This document shows positions 7,870 to 16,632 of a stretch of DNA of 64,000 nt, piece after piece. The stretch's first letter is position 1; every line of letters begins with the position of its first letter. Origin of the DNA: Herbiconiux sp. A18JL235. Lineage in GTDB: Bacteria > Actinomycetota > Actinomycetes > Actinomycetales > Microbacteriaceae. The notes below the pieces were generated by a model. It was not told the DNA's origin and made no database searches. It saw only the letters and a list, made by a program, of their open reading frames with translations. Location: positions 1 through 64,000 of the forward strand of contig NZ_CP162511.1 of NCBI RefSeq assembly GCF_040939305.1. The letters run 5' to 3'. Both the position numbers and the translations under genes were made by a program.

Positions 7870-8839
7870 GAAGAGAGCCGGCCTCGGCCGCGGTATCGGA
7901 GCCCTCATCCCCACCGACGAGCCGCGGCTCGAGGGGTCGCGCCCCGTCGACGTGTTCTTCGATGCTCCACGGTCCACCCCCTCCGAGCCGCAGCTCGTGT
8001 CGGTTCCCGGCGCGCGCCTTGCCCAGCTCGATCCCGCCTCCATCGTGCCGAACGCCAAGCAGCCGCGCAGTGTCTTCGACCCGGCAGACCTGGCTGAGCT
8101 CGTTCACTCCATCCGCGAGATCGGCGTACTTCAGCCCATCGTCGTGCGCGAGCTCCCCCGCGAAGACGGTGCCGAGCAGCAGTACGAGCTGGTCATGGGC
8201 GAGCGGCGACTTCGGGCGACCAAGGAGGTCGGTCTCGACACCATCCCCGCCGTCATCAAAGACACCGCCGATGAAGACATGCTCAGGGATGCTCTACTCG
8301 AGAACCTGCACCGGTCTCAGCTCAATCCCCTCGAGGAAGCATCCGCATATCAGCAGCTGCTCGACGACTTCGGCATCACGCAGGATCAGCTCGCGGAGCG
8401 CATCGGTCGGTCGCGCCCCCAGATCACCAACACCCTGCGACTCCTCCGGCTCCCACCGGCGGTGCAGAACCGCGTGGCGGCCGGAGTGCTCAGTGCAGGT
8501 CACGCGCGGGCCGTGCTGGCCGTCGGTGACGTCGAGGCGATGACGAAGCTCGCCGACAAGATCGTGAATGAAGACCTCTCGGTGCGTGCCGCTGAGGCGC
8601 TGGCCTCGGAGGCTCCCAAGCAGTCGCGCGCGAAGACGACGGCGGGAACCAAGCGGGGCCACTTGGACGAGATCGGCGAGCGACTCGGCGACCGTCTGAA
8701 CACCAGGGTGCGTGTCAGTCTGGGGCGTACCAAGGGTCAGATCGTCATCGACTTCGCGACCATCGGCGACCTCAACCGCATCCTCTCCGAGCTGGGAGAG
8801 ACGGGGTTCGGCGGAGACGACTCGACCGAACCGAGTTAG
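7859..8839 (+). CDS. parB: Chromosome partitioning protein ParB (Spo0J)
   Basis: A 326-residue parS-binding CTP-dependent clamp. It begins with the conserved MATKKRAGLGRGIGAL stretch from a GTG codon inside the parA end, followed by a variable linker, the ParB/Srx domain with the motif MGERRLRATKEVG (CTP binding), a helix-turn-helix (ERIGRSRPQITNTLRLL) and a C-terminal dimerisation domain. Four perfect parS sites lie within 2 kb upstream. It converges on the ddl-like gene, with a 4-base overlap of the 3' ends. Confidence 0.96.
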   Translation: MATKKRAGLGRGIGALIPTDEPRLEGSRPVDVFFDAPRSTPSEPQLVSVPGARLAQLDPASIVPNAKQPRSVFDPADLAELVHSIREIGVLQPIVVRELPREDGAEQQYELVMGERRLRATKEVGLDTIPAVIKDTADEDMLRDALLENLHRSQLNPLEEASAYQQLLDDFGITQDQLAERIGRSRPQITNTLRLLRLPPAVQNRVAAGVLSAGHARAVLAVGDVEAMTKLADKIVNEDLSVRAAEALASEAPKQSRAKTTAGTKRGHLDEIGERLGDRLNTRVRVSLGRTKGQIVIDFATIGDLNRILSELGETGFGGDDSTEPS

Positions 8840-9801
8840 CCGCGCTCGTCGGCGAGGGCGACCTCGCCGATCTGTTCGTACACCGCACCGAGCGTGAACC
8901 CGGCCGCCAGGATGCCCTGCGGCACCGTCGAGGTCTCCGTGAGACCGGGGAGCACGTTGGCCTCGAGGAACCACGGAACGCCGGAGGCGTCGACGATGAG
9001 GTCGACTCGGGAGATGTGGCGGAGGCCGAGCGCGCGATGGATCTCGAGCGCGGCGCGCTGCGCGTTCGAAGCCGTCTCCGCGTCGAGGCGGGCGGGAGCA
9101 TAGAAGCTGGTCTCACCGGCGTTGTAACGAGCCTCGAAACTATAAATGCCTGATCGGGGCTCGATTTCAACAGCAGGAAGGGCGAACGGACCGTCACCGA
9201 GGTCGACGATCCCGACCGAGATCTCGACACCCCGCACCCGCTGTTCGATGAGCGCCACGTCGCCGTAGGTGTAGGCGTCGACCACGGCGCGCGGAAGATC
9301 GTCGGAGGTCTCGAGAACACCGACGCCGAGTGCCGAACCACCCATGGCCGGCTTGACCACGAGGTCGGCTCCGAGCGAGTCGAGCACCAGGGCGAGCACC
9401 TGCGTGGCCCCGAGCTCCCGGAAGCTGTCGCGCGGGAGCGTGATCGACTGCGGGGTGGCGAGGCCCGCCCGAGAGACGATCTCTTTGGCTGTCGGCTTGT
9501 GCCAGGCCAGCCGTGCGGTGTTCGACCGCGATCCGACGTACGGAACACCGAGCATGCCGAGCAGGGCCCGCAACGCTCCGTCTTCACCACTGGCGCCGTG
9601 GAGGGCGGGCCACACGAGGTCGGGTCGGTTCTCGGCGAGGAAAGGAAGAAGCGTCGCATCCGGATCGCGAAGCGTGACCGAGTGGCCGCGTTCGAGGAGG
9701 GCGTCGGCGACGCGCCGGCCGGAACGGAGCGACACGTCGCGCTCGTGAGAGATACCGCCGGCGAGCACCACGACGGTGCGGGGAGTCGTTTCGTCGGACA
9801 T
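8836..9801 (-). CDS. D-alanine-D-alanine ligase family ATP-grasp protein
   Basis: A 321-residue ATP-grasp enzyme, probably joining two D-alanines for peptidoglycan. It shows the N-terminal AGGISHERDVSLRSG motif of Ddl, a central ATP-grasp domain and the C-terminal metal-binding block VPWFLEANVLPGLTETS. The ATG at 9801 is preferred. A TTG at 9816 overlaps the stop of the upstream aminotransferase gene by four bases and is the alternative. Ligases of this shape often occur as second copies in actinobacteria, so whether this is the essential Ddl cannot be decided here. Confidence 0.85.
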   Translation of the reverse strand: MSDETTPRTVVVLAGGISHERDVSLRSGRRVADALLERGHSVTLRDPDATLLPFLAENRPDLVWPALHGASGEDGALRALLGMLGVPYVGSRSNTARLAWHKPTAKEIVSRAGLATPQSITLPRDSFRELGATQVLALVLDSLGADLVVKPAMGGSALGVGVLETSDDLPRAVVDAYTYGDVALIEQRVRGVEISVGIVDLGDGPFALPAVEIEPRSGIYSFEARYNAGETSFYAPARLDAETASNAQRAALEIHRALGLRHISRVDLIVDASGVPWFLEANVLPGLTETSTVPQGILAAGFTLGAVYEQIGEVALADERG

Positions 9802-9812
9802 GGAGTCGATCC

Positions 9813-11132
9813 TCAATCCAGGTTGGGCGGCGGGGCGGAATAGTTGCGGTCGCGAACCGTCTCGAGTGGGCCGGTCGCGGCGAAGGTCTCGAGGAGGTCG
9901 AGCTCGCCGTTGATGACCGACTGCAGGCGACGGATGCCCACCTTGATCGCGTCGGGCGTCGGATAGCAGAACGACAGACGGATGTTGTTGCGCCCGCCGC
10001 CGTCGGAGAAGAACGCGGTTCCCGGCGTGTAGGCGACGAGCTCCTTCACCGCACGGGGCAGCATCTGCTTCGAGTCGAGGTCGGGCGGGAGGGTGAGCCA
10101 GACGTAGAAGCCGCCTTCGGGATTCGTCCAGCTGAGGTTCGGCAGGTACTCGGTGAGCGCCGAGATCATCGCCTCCTTGCGCTCCCGGTAGACCCCGCGG
10201 AAGCGGTCGACCTGCGCGCGCCAGTCGATCGAGTCGAGGTACTCCGAGACGACCAGCTGGCTGAACGAGCTGGGCGAGAGCACCGCGGCCTCGTTGGCCA
10301 GGATGAGCTTCTCGCGGACCGCGTGGGGCGCGAGTGCCCAGCCGACTCGGAAGCCGGGGGCGAGGGTCTTCGAGAAGGTTCCGAGGTAGATGACGCCGTC
10401 CTGCTCGACCGAGCGCATGGCGGGCGGCGGCGGGGAGTCGAAGTGCAGCAGACCGTAGGGGTTGTCTTCGAGCACCAGGATGTCGTTGTCGCGGGCGATC
10501 TCGAGGATCTCGAGCCGTCGCTCCCAGCTCAGCGTCACACCGGCAGGGTTCTGGAACGACGGGATCGTGTAGAGCAACTTGATCTTCTTGCCCGCAGCCT
10601 TGAGCCGGGCGATGTTCTCGCGCAACGACTCGGGGATCATGCCGTGCTCGTCCATCAGCACATGGTGCGTCTCCGCTTGGAAAGACTTGAAGATGACCAT
10701 CGCGGTGACGTAGCTCGGCCCCTCGGCCAGCACGACGTCTCCCGGGTCGATGAAAAGCTTGGTCACCAGTTCGAGCGCGTGCTGCGAACCCGTCGTCACC
10801 ACCACGTCGTCGGCGCTGGCCCGGATGCCCTCCATCGCCATCACGTCGAGGATCTGCTCACGGAGCTTCGGAACACCCTGCCCCGAGCCGTACTGCAGGG
10901 CGACGGGGCCCTGCTGCCGCATGACGCGGTTAATCGAGTCGATGACGAGCTCCTGCGGCAGTGCGGAGACGGCGGGCATACCGCCGGCCAGCGACACCAC
11001 CTCGGGGCGCGAGGCCACGGCGAACAGGGCGCGTACCTCGGAGGCGGCGAGGCCGGCCGTGCGCTCGGCGTAGTTGTAGTACCAGGGATCGAGGTTGTTG
11101 CCCGACTGCTGTGGAGGGTTGTGGCTGCTCAC
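9813..11132 (-). CDS. MocR/2-aminoadipate-type PLP-dependent aminotransferase
   Basis: A 439-residue fold-type I aminotransferase without a GntR DNA-binding domain. The PLP lysine is in GTFSKTLAPGFRVGW, and the substrate-side signature YTIPSFQNPAGVTLS and the block EDNPYGLLHFDS are typical of the LysN/ARO8-like group. The GTG at 11132 begins VSSHNPPQQSG; longer frames upstream look non-native. It is located between trxA and the ddl-like gene on the same strand, and the ddl-like gene follows with almost no gap. The substrate is unknown; aromatic amino acids or 2-aminoadipate are common for the group. Confidence 0.85.
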   Translation of the reverse strand: MSSHNPPQQSGNNLDPWYYNYAERTAGLAASEVRALFAVASRPEVVSLAGGMPAVSALPQELVIDSINRVMRQQGPVALQYGSGQGVPKLREQILDVMAMEGIRASADDVVVTTGSQHALELVTKLFIDPGDVVLAEGPSYVTAMVIFKSFQAETHHVLMDEHGMIPESLRENIARLKAAGKKIKLLYTIPSFQNPAGVTLSWERRLEILEIARDNDILVLEDNPYGLLHFDSPPPPAMRSVEQDGVIYLGTFSKTLAPGFRVGWALAPHAVREKLILANEAAVLSPSSFSQLVVSEYLDSIDWRAQVDRFRGVYRERKEAMISALTEYLPNLSWTNPEGGFYVWLTLPPDLDSKQMLPRAVKELVAYTPGTAFFSDGGGRNNIRLSFCYPTPDAIKVGIRRLQSVINGELDLLETFAATGPLETVRDRNYSAPPPNLD

Positions 11133-11266
11133 TGACGTACATCCCGACGTAGACCGAAATTCCATCGTAGAACACGAAAAAGTGGCCCGGCGCAAGGATG
11201 CGGCGGGCCACTCGACAGGAACTGGCCGTCAGGCGCGTTCTCGGGGGTTCGACGGGGTCGAGGCGA

Positions 11267-11590
11267 TCAGATGAACGCCGCGAGGTCGGCCTCGAGGGCA
11301 GCCTTGGGCTTCGCGCCGATGATCGTCTTCACGACCTCGCCGCCCTGGTAGACCTTGAGCGCCGGGATCGAGGTGATCTGGTACTTCATCGCGGTCTGCG
11401 GGTTGTCGTCGACGTTCAGCTTCACGATCTCGAGCTTGTCGCCGTGCTCGGCCGCGATCTGGTCGAGGATGGGGGCGACGGCGCGACACGGGCCGCACCA
11501 CTCGGCCCAGAAGTCGACGAGGATGGTCTTCTCGGACTTCAGGACATCGGCGTCGAAGGTGGAGTCGGAGACTGCCTTGGCGTTGGACAT
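11267..11590 (-). CDS. trxA: Thioredoxin
   Basis: A 107-residue thiol-disulfide reductant. The active site WCGPC is at residues 31-35 inside FWAEWCGPCRAVAPIL, and the cis-proline region appears as TSIPALKVYQGG. The ATG at 11590 follows a GAAGGAAG ribosome site. It is 39 bases downstream of trxB, which supplies its reductase, so the pair forms an operon. Confidence 0.97.
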   Translation of the reverse strand: MSNAKAVSDSTFDADVLKSEKTILVDFWAEWCGPCRAVAPILDQIAAEHGDKLEIVKLNVDDNPQTAMKYQITSIPALKVYQGGEVVKTIIGAKPKAALEADLAAFI

Positions 11591-11629
11591 GGCTTCCTTC
11601 TTTCGTGGGGAGGTGGGAGTTCGGATGCT

Positions 11630-12592
11630 CTACTCGGCGGGAACCAGGTCGCGCGCCTCGGCGGCGGCCTGGTCGAGCGACGCGAGGAACTCCTCGGCGT
11701 CGAGCGCGGCGACCGTGCCGGAGGCGGCCGCGGTGACGGCCTGCCGGTAGTGCGGGTCGATCACGTCACCGGCCGCGAACACTCCGGTGAGGTTGGTCTT
11801 CGAAGAGCGGCCCTCGACGGCGATGGTGCCCTCGGGCGTGAGGTCGAGCTGACCGTGAACGAGATGCACGCGCGGGTCGTTGCCGATCGCGACGAACAGA
11901 CCCTGCACCTCGAGGGTGCTCTCCTCACCGGTGACGGTGTCGCGCAGCTGGAGCCCTTCCACCGCGTTCTCACCGTTGATGCCGACGACCTCCGCGTTCC
12001 ACACGAACTCGATCTTGTCGTTGCCGAAGGCGCGCTCCTGCATGATCTTCGAGGCGCGCAGCGAGTCCTTGCGGTGCACGACGTAGACCTTCTCGGCGAA
12101 GCGCGTGAGGAAGGTGGCCTCCTCCATGGCGGAGTCGCCGCCGCCGACGACCGCGATGGTCTTGGTCTTGAAGAAGAAGCCGTCGCAGGTGGCGCACCAG
12201 GAGACGCCGCGGCCGGAGAGGCGCTCCTCGTCGTGGAGGCCGAGCTTGCGGTAGGCAGAACCCGTGGCGAAGATCACCGAGCGAGCCTCGAAGGTGCCCG
12301 AGTAACCGGTTTCGACGACCTTGACCTCGCCCGAGAGCTCGAGGCGGGTGACGTCGTCGAGCACGACCTCGGTGCCGAAGCGCTCGGCCTGCTCCTGCAG
12401 CTTCATCATGAGCTCAGGGCCCTGCACACCCTGCGGGAAGCCGGGGAAGTTCTCGACCTCGGTGGTGTTCATCAGGTCGCCGCCCGCCTCGACGCTCGAA
12501 GCGAGGAGGAGGGGCTTGAGTCCGGCCCGGGCGGCGTAGATCGCCGCCGTGAAACCGGCGGGGCCCGACCCGATGATGATGATCTCGCGCAT
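11630..12592 (-). CDS. trxB: Thioredoxin-disulfide reductase
   Basis: A 320-residue FAD/NADPH flavoenzyme that reduces thioredoxin. It has the N-terminal FAD-binding GSGPAGFTAAIYAARAG, the redox pair CATC in SWCATCDGFF, the NADPH-binding GGGDSAMEEA and a C-terminal FAD-binding AAGDVIDPHYRQ. The ATG at 12592 is chosen because AGGAG lies 8 bases upstream; the longer frame upstream is not conserved in type. It is followed by trxA. Confidence 0.97.
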   Translation of the reverse strand: MREIIIIGSGPAGFTAAIYAARAGLKPLLLASSVEAGGDLMNTTEVENFPGFPQGVQGPELMMKLQEQAERFGTEVVLDDVTRLELSGEVKVVETGYSGTFEARSVIFATGSAYRKLGLHDEERLSGRGVSWCATCDGFFFKTKTIAVVGGGDSAMEEATFLTRFAEKVYVVHRKDSLRASKIMQERAFGNDKIEFVWNAEVVGINGENAVEGLQLRDTVTGEESTLEVQGLFVAIGNDPRVHLVHGQLDLTPEGTIAVEGRSSKTNLTGVFAAGDVIDPHYRQAVTAAASGTVAALDAEEFLASLDQAAAEARDLVPAE

Positions 12593-12682
12593 GTCTACTG
12601 TCTCCTGGAATGAGGGCGGGCACGGTGCTGCCGGGTCCGTCGAGCGGTACAACACATCCTAACCGCGCACTATTCCGCGCGG

Positions 12683-14296
12683 TCAGCGGCCGAGGCGTGC
12701 CCGCAGCGGCCCCAGCGCATCCTTCAATTCGGGCGAGCGGATGAGGAACAGGGCCCCCAGATAGACGAGCAGCATCACGACACCGATGACCGCCATGGAG
12801 ACGATCGGGCCGACGAACCCCGAGGTGGTGAACCCCTGCCCGAGAAGGGCCTGCAGCCCGAGGAACACCCCCACCCCGGCCGCGGCCGCGGGGAGGGCGG
12901 CGACGGCGAAACGGAGGAAGCTGACCACGATGGTGCGACCCCCCACTCCCCCGAGCTTGCTGCGGATCATGACCCCGGCGACCAGCGTCTGGATGGCCGT
13001 GGCGAGCGAGAGCGCGAGACCCACGCCGACCGTGATCATCTCGACCGGCAGGAACGAGCAGGCCACGGCCAGAGCGGTGAAGATGACGGCCTGGAGGACC
13101 TGGAGGAAGAAGGGGGTCTTCGTGTTGCTGAGGGAGTAGAAGACCCGCTGCAAGACGAAGAGGGCGCTGAACGGTACGAGTCCGACCACGAAGGCGATGA
13201 GCACGTTGCCCATCGCAGCAGTCTGCTCGAAGGTGCGGGAGAACAGACTCGAGAACGGGTAGGCGACGACGATGAGCACGGCGGTGCCGAGCACCATGAA
13301 CAGGCCCGTCACCCTGATGGCCGCCGACACGTCGCCCCGCAGCTCGGTGACCTCTCCACGGTTCGCATGCCCCGACATCTTGGTGAAGTACGCGGTGACG
13401 ATCGACACGGTGATGATGGAGTGCGGCAGCATGAAGATGAGCCATGCCGCTTGCACCGTGGCGACGGAGGCCCCGTCTCCCGACGCGATGGAGACCACCA
13501 TCGTCTCGACCAGACCGGCGGCCTGGGTGACCAGGAGCATGCCGAAGGTCCAGCCGGCGAGCTTTCCGGCGGCGCCGAGGCCCACGCCGCGCCAGCGGAA
13601 ATCAGGACGGTAGTGGATGCCGGCCCTCCGCCAGAAGATGAAGAGCACGAGGGCCTGGCACGCCACCGCGAGAGTGGTGCTCCCGGCGAGAAGGATGATC
13701 TTGTCGGGTGACCAGTCGGTGACCAGGCGCTCACCGCTCGGGTCGGCGCCGAACAGCACGATGAAGACGACGAGGCCCGCGATCGAGACCACGTTGTTCA
13801 CCAGCGGAGCCCAGGTGAACGGACCGAACACGCTCTTGGCGTTGAGCACTTCGCCGAGCACGGTGTAGAGCCCGTAGAAGAAGACCTGCGGAAGGCACCA
13901 GTACGCGAAAGCGATGCCGAGAGCCCGTTGATCCGGCGACCAGCTCGGTGCCGACACGGTCACCAGGATCGGCGCGGCCAGGGTGGCCACGACCGTCGTC
14001 GCCGCGAGAATGACCATCGCGATGGTGAGCAGCTTGTTGATGTAGCCCTTGCCGCCGTCGCTGTGCAGGGTGGCGCGCACGATCTGGGGCACCAGCACCG
14101 CCGAGAGCGTGCCGCCCGCGATGATGGCGTAGATGTTGTTCGGCAGCTGATTGGCCACGGCGAAGGCGTCGGCACTCGCACTCGTCACGACGCCGATCGT
14201 CTGCGCCAGGATGATGGTGCGCACGAAGCCCAGCACCCGCGACACCATCGTGCCGGAGGCGAGGAAGAGGCTGGCGCGACCGATGCTGCTAGCCAT
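12683..14296 (-). CDS. murJ: Lipid II flippase MurJ (MviN family)
   Basis: A 537-residue integral membrane protein with about 14 hydrophobic helices that moves lipid II across the cytoplasmic membrane for peptidoglycan synthesis. The N-terminal block ASGTMVSRVLGFVRTIILAQ is the MurJ signature. The ATG at 14296 overlaps the last eight bases of the upstream DUF6049 gene, so the two are coupled. In mycobacteria the same pair (Rv3909-Rv3910) occurs, where MurJ carries an extra cytoplasmic pseudokinase domain; no such extension is present here. Confidence 0.93.
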   Translation of the reverse strand: MASSIGRASLFLASGTMVSRVLGFVRTIILAQTIGVVTSASADAFAVANQLPNNIYAIIAGGTLSAVLVPQIVRATLHSDGGKGYINKLLTIAMVILAATTVVATLAAPILVTVSAPSWSPDQRALGIAFAYWCLPQVFFYGLYTVLGEVLNAKSVFGPFTWAPLVNNVVSIAGLVVFIVLFGADPSGERLVTDWSPDKIILLAGSTTLAVACQALVLFIFWRRAGIHYRPDFRWRGVGLGAAGKLAGWTFGMLLVTQAAGLVETMVVSIASGDGASVATVQAAWLIFMLPHSIITVSIVTAYFTKMSGHANRGEVTELRGDVSAAIRVTGLFMVLGTAVLIVVAYPFSSLFSRTFEQTAAMGNVLIAFVVGLVPFSALFVLQRVFYSLSNTKTPFFLQVLQAVIFTALAVACSFLPVEMITVGVGLALSLATAIQTLVAGVMIRSKLGGVGGRTIVVSFLRFAVAALPAAAAGVGVFLGLQALLGQGFTTSGFVGPIVSMAVIGVVMLLVYLGALFLIRSPELKDALGPLRARLGR

Positions 14297-16520
14297 GGGA
14301 CGCATCCGTTTCGTCGGTCGCATCCGTGTCGTCCGTGGCCTCGCGAATGCGCTTACGCCGTCTCAGGATGTTGCGCACCAGCCCGAAGCCGAACAACAGC
14401 ACGAGCAGGATGGCGACGATCACCGTGCCCCAGGTCTCCCAGTCGGCGCTCACGTTCACCAGCACCGGTGACGGCACCGAGACGAGCACGCCGGTGGGGC
14501 TCAGCACCTGGAAGCGCAGGGTGACGGGCCCGTTCGCCACGCCGGCCTCGAGCGGGATCTGGGCGCCCTTGCGCGAGTTCGCCTCGATGGTGACCTCGAT
14601 GTCGCTCTTCTCCACCACGAGGCGACCGTTCGAGGGGGTGACGTGCACCACGACGTTCACCGGGTAGGGCAGCTCGTTGCTGAGGGTGACCGGGAGGTTG
14701 GCCTGGTTCGCCACCATGTTGATGTTCGACCCGTCGACGATCTGCACGGCGCCGAGGGTCGTCGCTGTGGTCTCACGGGCGGCGTCGACGGCGACGCTCC
14801 AACCCCCGGTGTTGGTCGTCCAGGCGTTCGAGAGCAGGGCGAGCAGGTTCGCCTGCTGCGAACCCGAGAGCAGCGACGGGTCGAGCAGAACCGACGAGAA
14901 CGCGTCGATGCCCCTGGCGTCGGAGAGCAGCGCCGAGATGCGCTCGATGCGCTCCGCCGGCTGCGGGGCGTCGGTGAGGGTGAGGGGCTGCTCGAAGGCG
15001 CCGGTGAGCAGAGTGTCGAGCGGAGACGGCTGCGACCAGGGGGAGTCGCTCACCACGGCCATCGCCGCGCCCAGGTCGCCGAGGTTCATGGTTTCACGGT
15101 CGAGCACCGCGAGCACCTTGACACCCGGGGAGCCGGAGGGCACGATGCCGTGCTCGGCAGCCACCGCGAGCGAGGCGGAGAGCGCGGCGTAGGCGGCGTC
15201 GCGACCGGGGCCGGTGGTCGCGGAGAGGGCGTCGTGCAGGGCGGAGGAGACGACGTGGTCGGAGACGAGAACCTGCTGGTCGCCGACGCGGGCCGTGGCA
15301 GCCATGGGCGCAGGCGCGGGATCGCCCTCCTCAGGCGTCGCGCTGAGCTGCTCCGAGTCGACGATGGTGCGCTCGTAGCCCGACGACGCGAACACCGGGA
15401 GGTCGTCGCCGACGACGGTGCCCCCTCGGGGCCAGGCGATCGTGCTCGAGGTGTAGTCCCAGGCGAGCAGCTGCTCGAGCGTGGGTACGGTGCTCGCCGA
15501 CGGCGTGGGCGACGGGCTCGCCGCGGCGACCCCCGCATCCGGAGTCGCTGTCGGCTCGATGAGCTCGTCGACGTCGGTGAAGTCGGCCCCGCGCAACGCA
15601 TAGGAGAACGAGGTGGGCTGCAGCACCTGGGTGGCGCCGGCCTGACGTTCCCCCGAGATGTCGGAGTCGCCGAAGGTGAGCGGGATGATCGGGTTGCTCG
15701 CCTGGTCGAGGCGCTGCAGCCAGGCCACAGCCGAGTCGGGGGCCGCCGACCCCAGTGCCCGGATGGAGACGATGATGCGCGGGTCGACGGCGATGGTGAC
15801 GGGCTGGTCGATCACCGCCTCGAGCTCACGGGTGAGAACGCCGGAGTCGCTTGTGAACGCCTCAAGAGCGGCGGGCTGGATGAGACCGGTCGAGCTCGCC
15901 ACGCTCGTGATGGGGGCGATGACGGTGAGGTCGGCGGGGGCGGGGGCGGATGCGGCGGGGTCGTTCCACACGATCGTCGAGCGGGCGACGGTGGTGACTC
16001 CGTCGATGGTCGCCGACACCGAGACCGGATAGACGCCCCAGCTGTCGAGGGCCGCATCGAGCTGTGCGGCCGGGAGGGTGACCTGCACGGTGTGGGTGAC
16101 GCCGGGCGAGACCACCGTGGAGGCGACCGATGTCACGGGTGCGAGCTCGGGCGCGGCGCCGGCCTCCCCCGACGCGTCGCTGCCGTCGAGCCAGGAGCCG
16201 AGGGCCGACACCGAGTCGAAGGCGGTGTCGCCGAGCGAGACGGTGACGGGGGTGTCGACGGTGCGCCCGTCGCTCGGGTTCGCGATCTCGACGGCGAGCT
16301 GCAGCTCCGAGCCGGGGGTGGCCACGCCGTCGTTCGCGGGTGCGAGAGTGAGTGCGGGTGCGGGTGCGGGTGCGGGTGCGGAGGCGGGATCGACTTCGGC
16401 GGAGACCTCGACCGCCTGTGCGGGGCTCGGCGCGGGGGTCGCGAACAGAGCACCGGCGATGAGCGCGCAGGCTGCGATCGCGGGCGCAACTCGGGACATC
16501 CGACGCGCTGGTGAATTCAT
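14289..16520 (-). CDS. DUF6049 family secreted, membrane-anchored protein
   Basis: A 743-residue exoprotein of unknown function. It has a signal peptide (ACALIAGALFATPAPSPAQA), an Ala-Pro repeat near residue 50, a long extracellular part with a low-complexity Ala/Ser/Pro stretch in the middle, and a C-terminal membrane helix (IVAILLVLLFGFGLVRNIL) followed by a basic tail. The place between pcnA and murJ is conserved in actinobacteria and suggests a role in envelope assembly with MurJ. The ATG at 16520 starts MNSPARRMSR; an upstream GTG at 16544 is possible. Confidence 0.8.
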   Translation of the reverse strand: MNSPARRMSRVAPAIAACALIAGALFATPAPSPAQAVEVSAEVDPASAPAPAPAPALTLAPANDGVATPGSELQLAVEIANPSDGRTVDTPVTVSLGDTAFDSVSALGSWLDGSDASGEAGAAPELAPVTSVASTVVSPGVTHTVQVTLPAAQLDAALDSWGVYPVSVSATIDGVTTVARSTIVWNDPAASAPAPADLTVIAPITSVASSTGLIQPAALEAFTSDSGVLTRELEAVIDQPVTIAVDPRIIVSIRALGSAAPDSAVAWLQRLDQASNPIIPLTFGDSDISGERQAGATQVLQPTSFSYALRGADFTDVDELIEPTATPDAGVAAASPSPTPSASTVPTLEQLLAWDYTSSTIAWPRGGTVVGDDLPVFASSGYERTIVDSEQLSATPEEGDPAPAPMAATARVGDQQVLVSDHVVSSALHDALSATTGPGRDAAYAALSASLAVAAEHGIVPSGSPGVKVLAVLDRETMNLGDLGAAMAVVSDSPWSQPSPLDTLLTGAFEQPLTLTDAPQPAERIERISALLSDARGIDAFSSVLLDPSLLSGSQQANLLALLSNAWTTNTGGWSVAVDAARETTATTLGAVQIVDGSNINMVANQANLPVTLSNELPYPVNVVVHVTPSNGRLVVEKSDIEVTIEANSRKGAQIPLEAGVANGPVTLRFQVLSPTGVLVSVPSPVLVNVSADWETWGTVIVAILLVLLFGFGLVRNILRRRKRIREATDDTDATDETDASHG
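16352..16381. repeat. Hexanucleotide tandem repeat (GTGCGG)n
   Basis: About five copies of GTGCGG in a row encode an Ala-Pro repeat in the DUF6049 protein (read on the minus strand). Because the unit is six bases, changes in copy number keep the frame and only vary the length of the Ala-Pro spacer. Confidence 0.85.
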
Positions 16521-16620
16521 AGGCCGACGGAGTGCGCGCCCCACGACGCTCTCACTCCTCTGGCGATTCTAGGAGACGGGGGCTGGGAGAACCGGGAGGC
16601 GGTCGGCGCGGGGCCGCGGC

Positions 16621-16626
16621 TAAAAT
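16621..16626 (+). promoter_or_regulatory. -10 element of a probably leaderless pcnA transcript
   Basis: TAAAAT ends six bases before the GTG start at 16633, and no Shine-Dalgarno is present, so transcription likely begins at the start codon. Confidence 0.6.
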
Positions 16627-16632
16627 GGCTCG

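Noticed and set aside
14643..16514. Open frame of 623 codons on the plus strand opposite the DUF6049 gene
   Set aside because: Gly/Arg-rich shadow with no domains; the minus-strand gene has signal peptide, membrane anchor and operon context.
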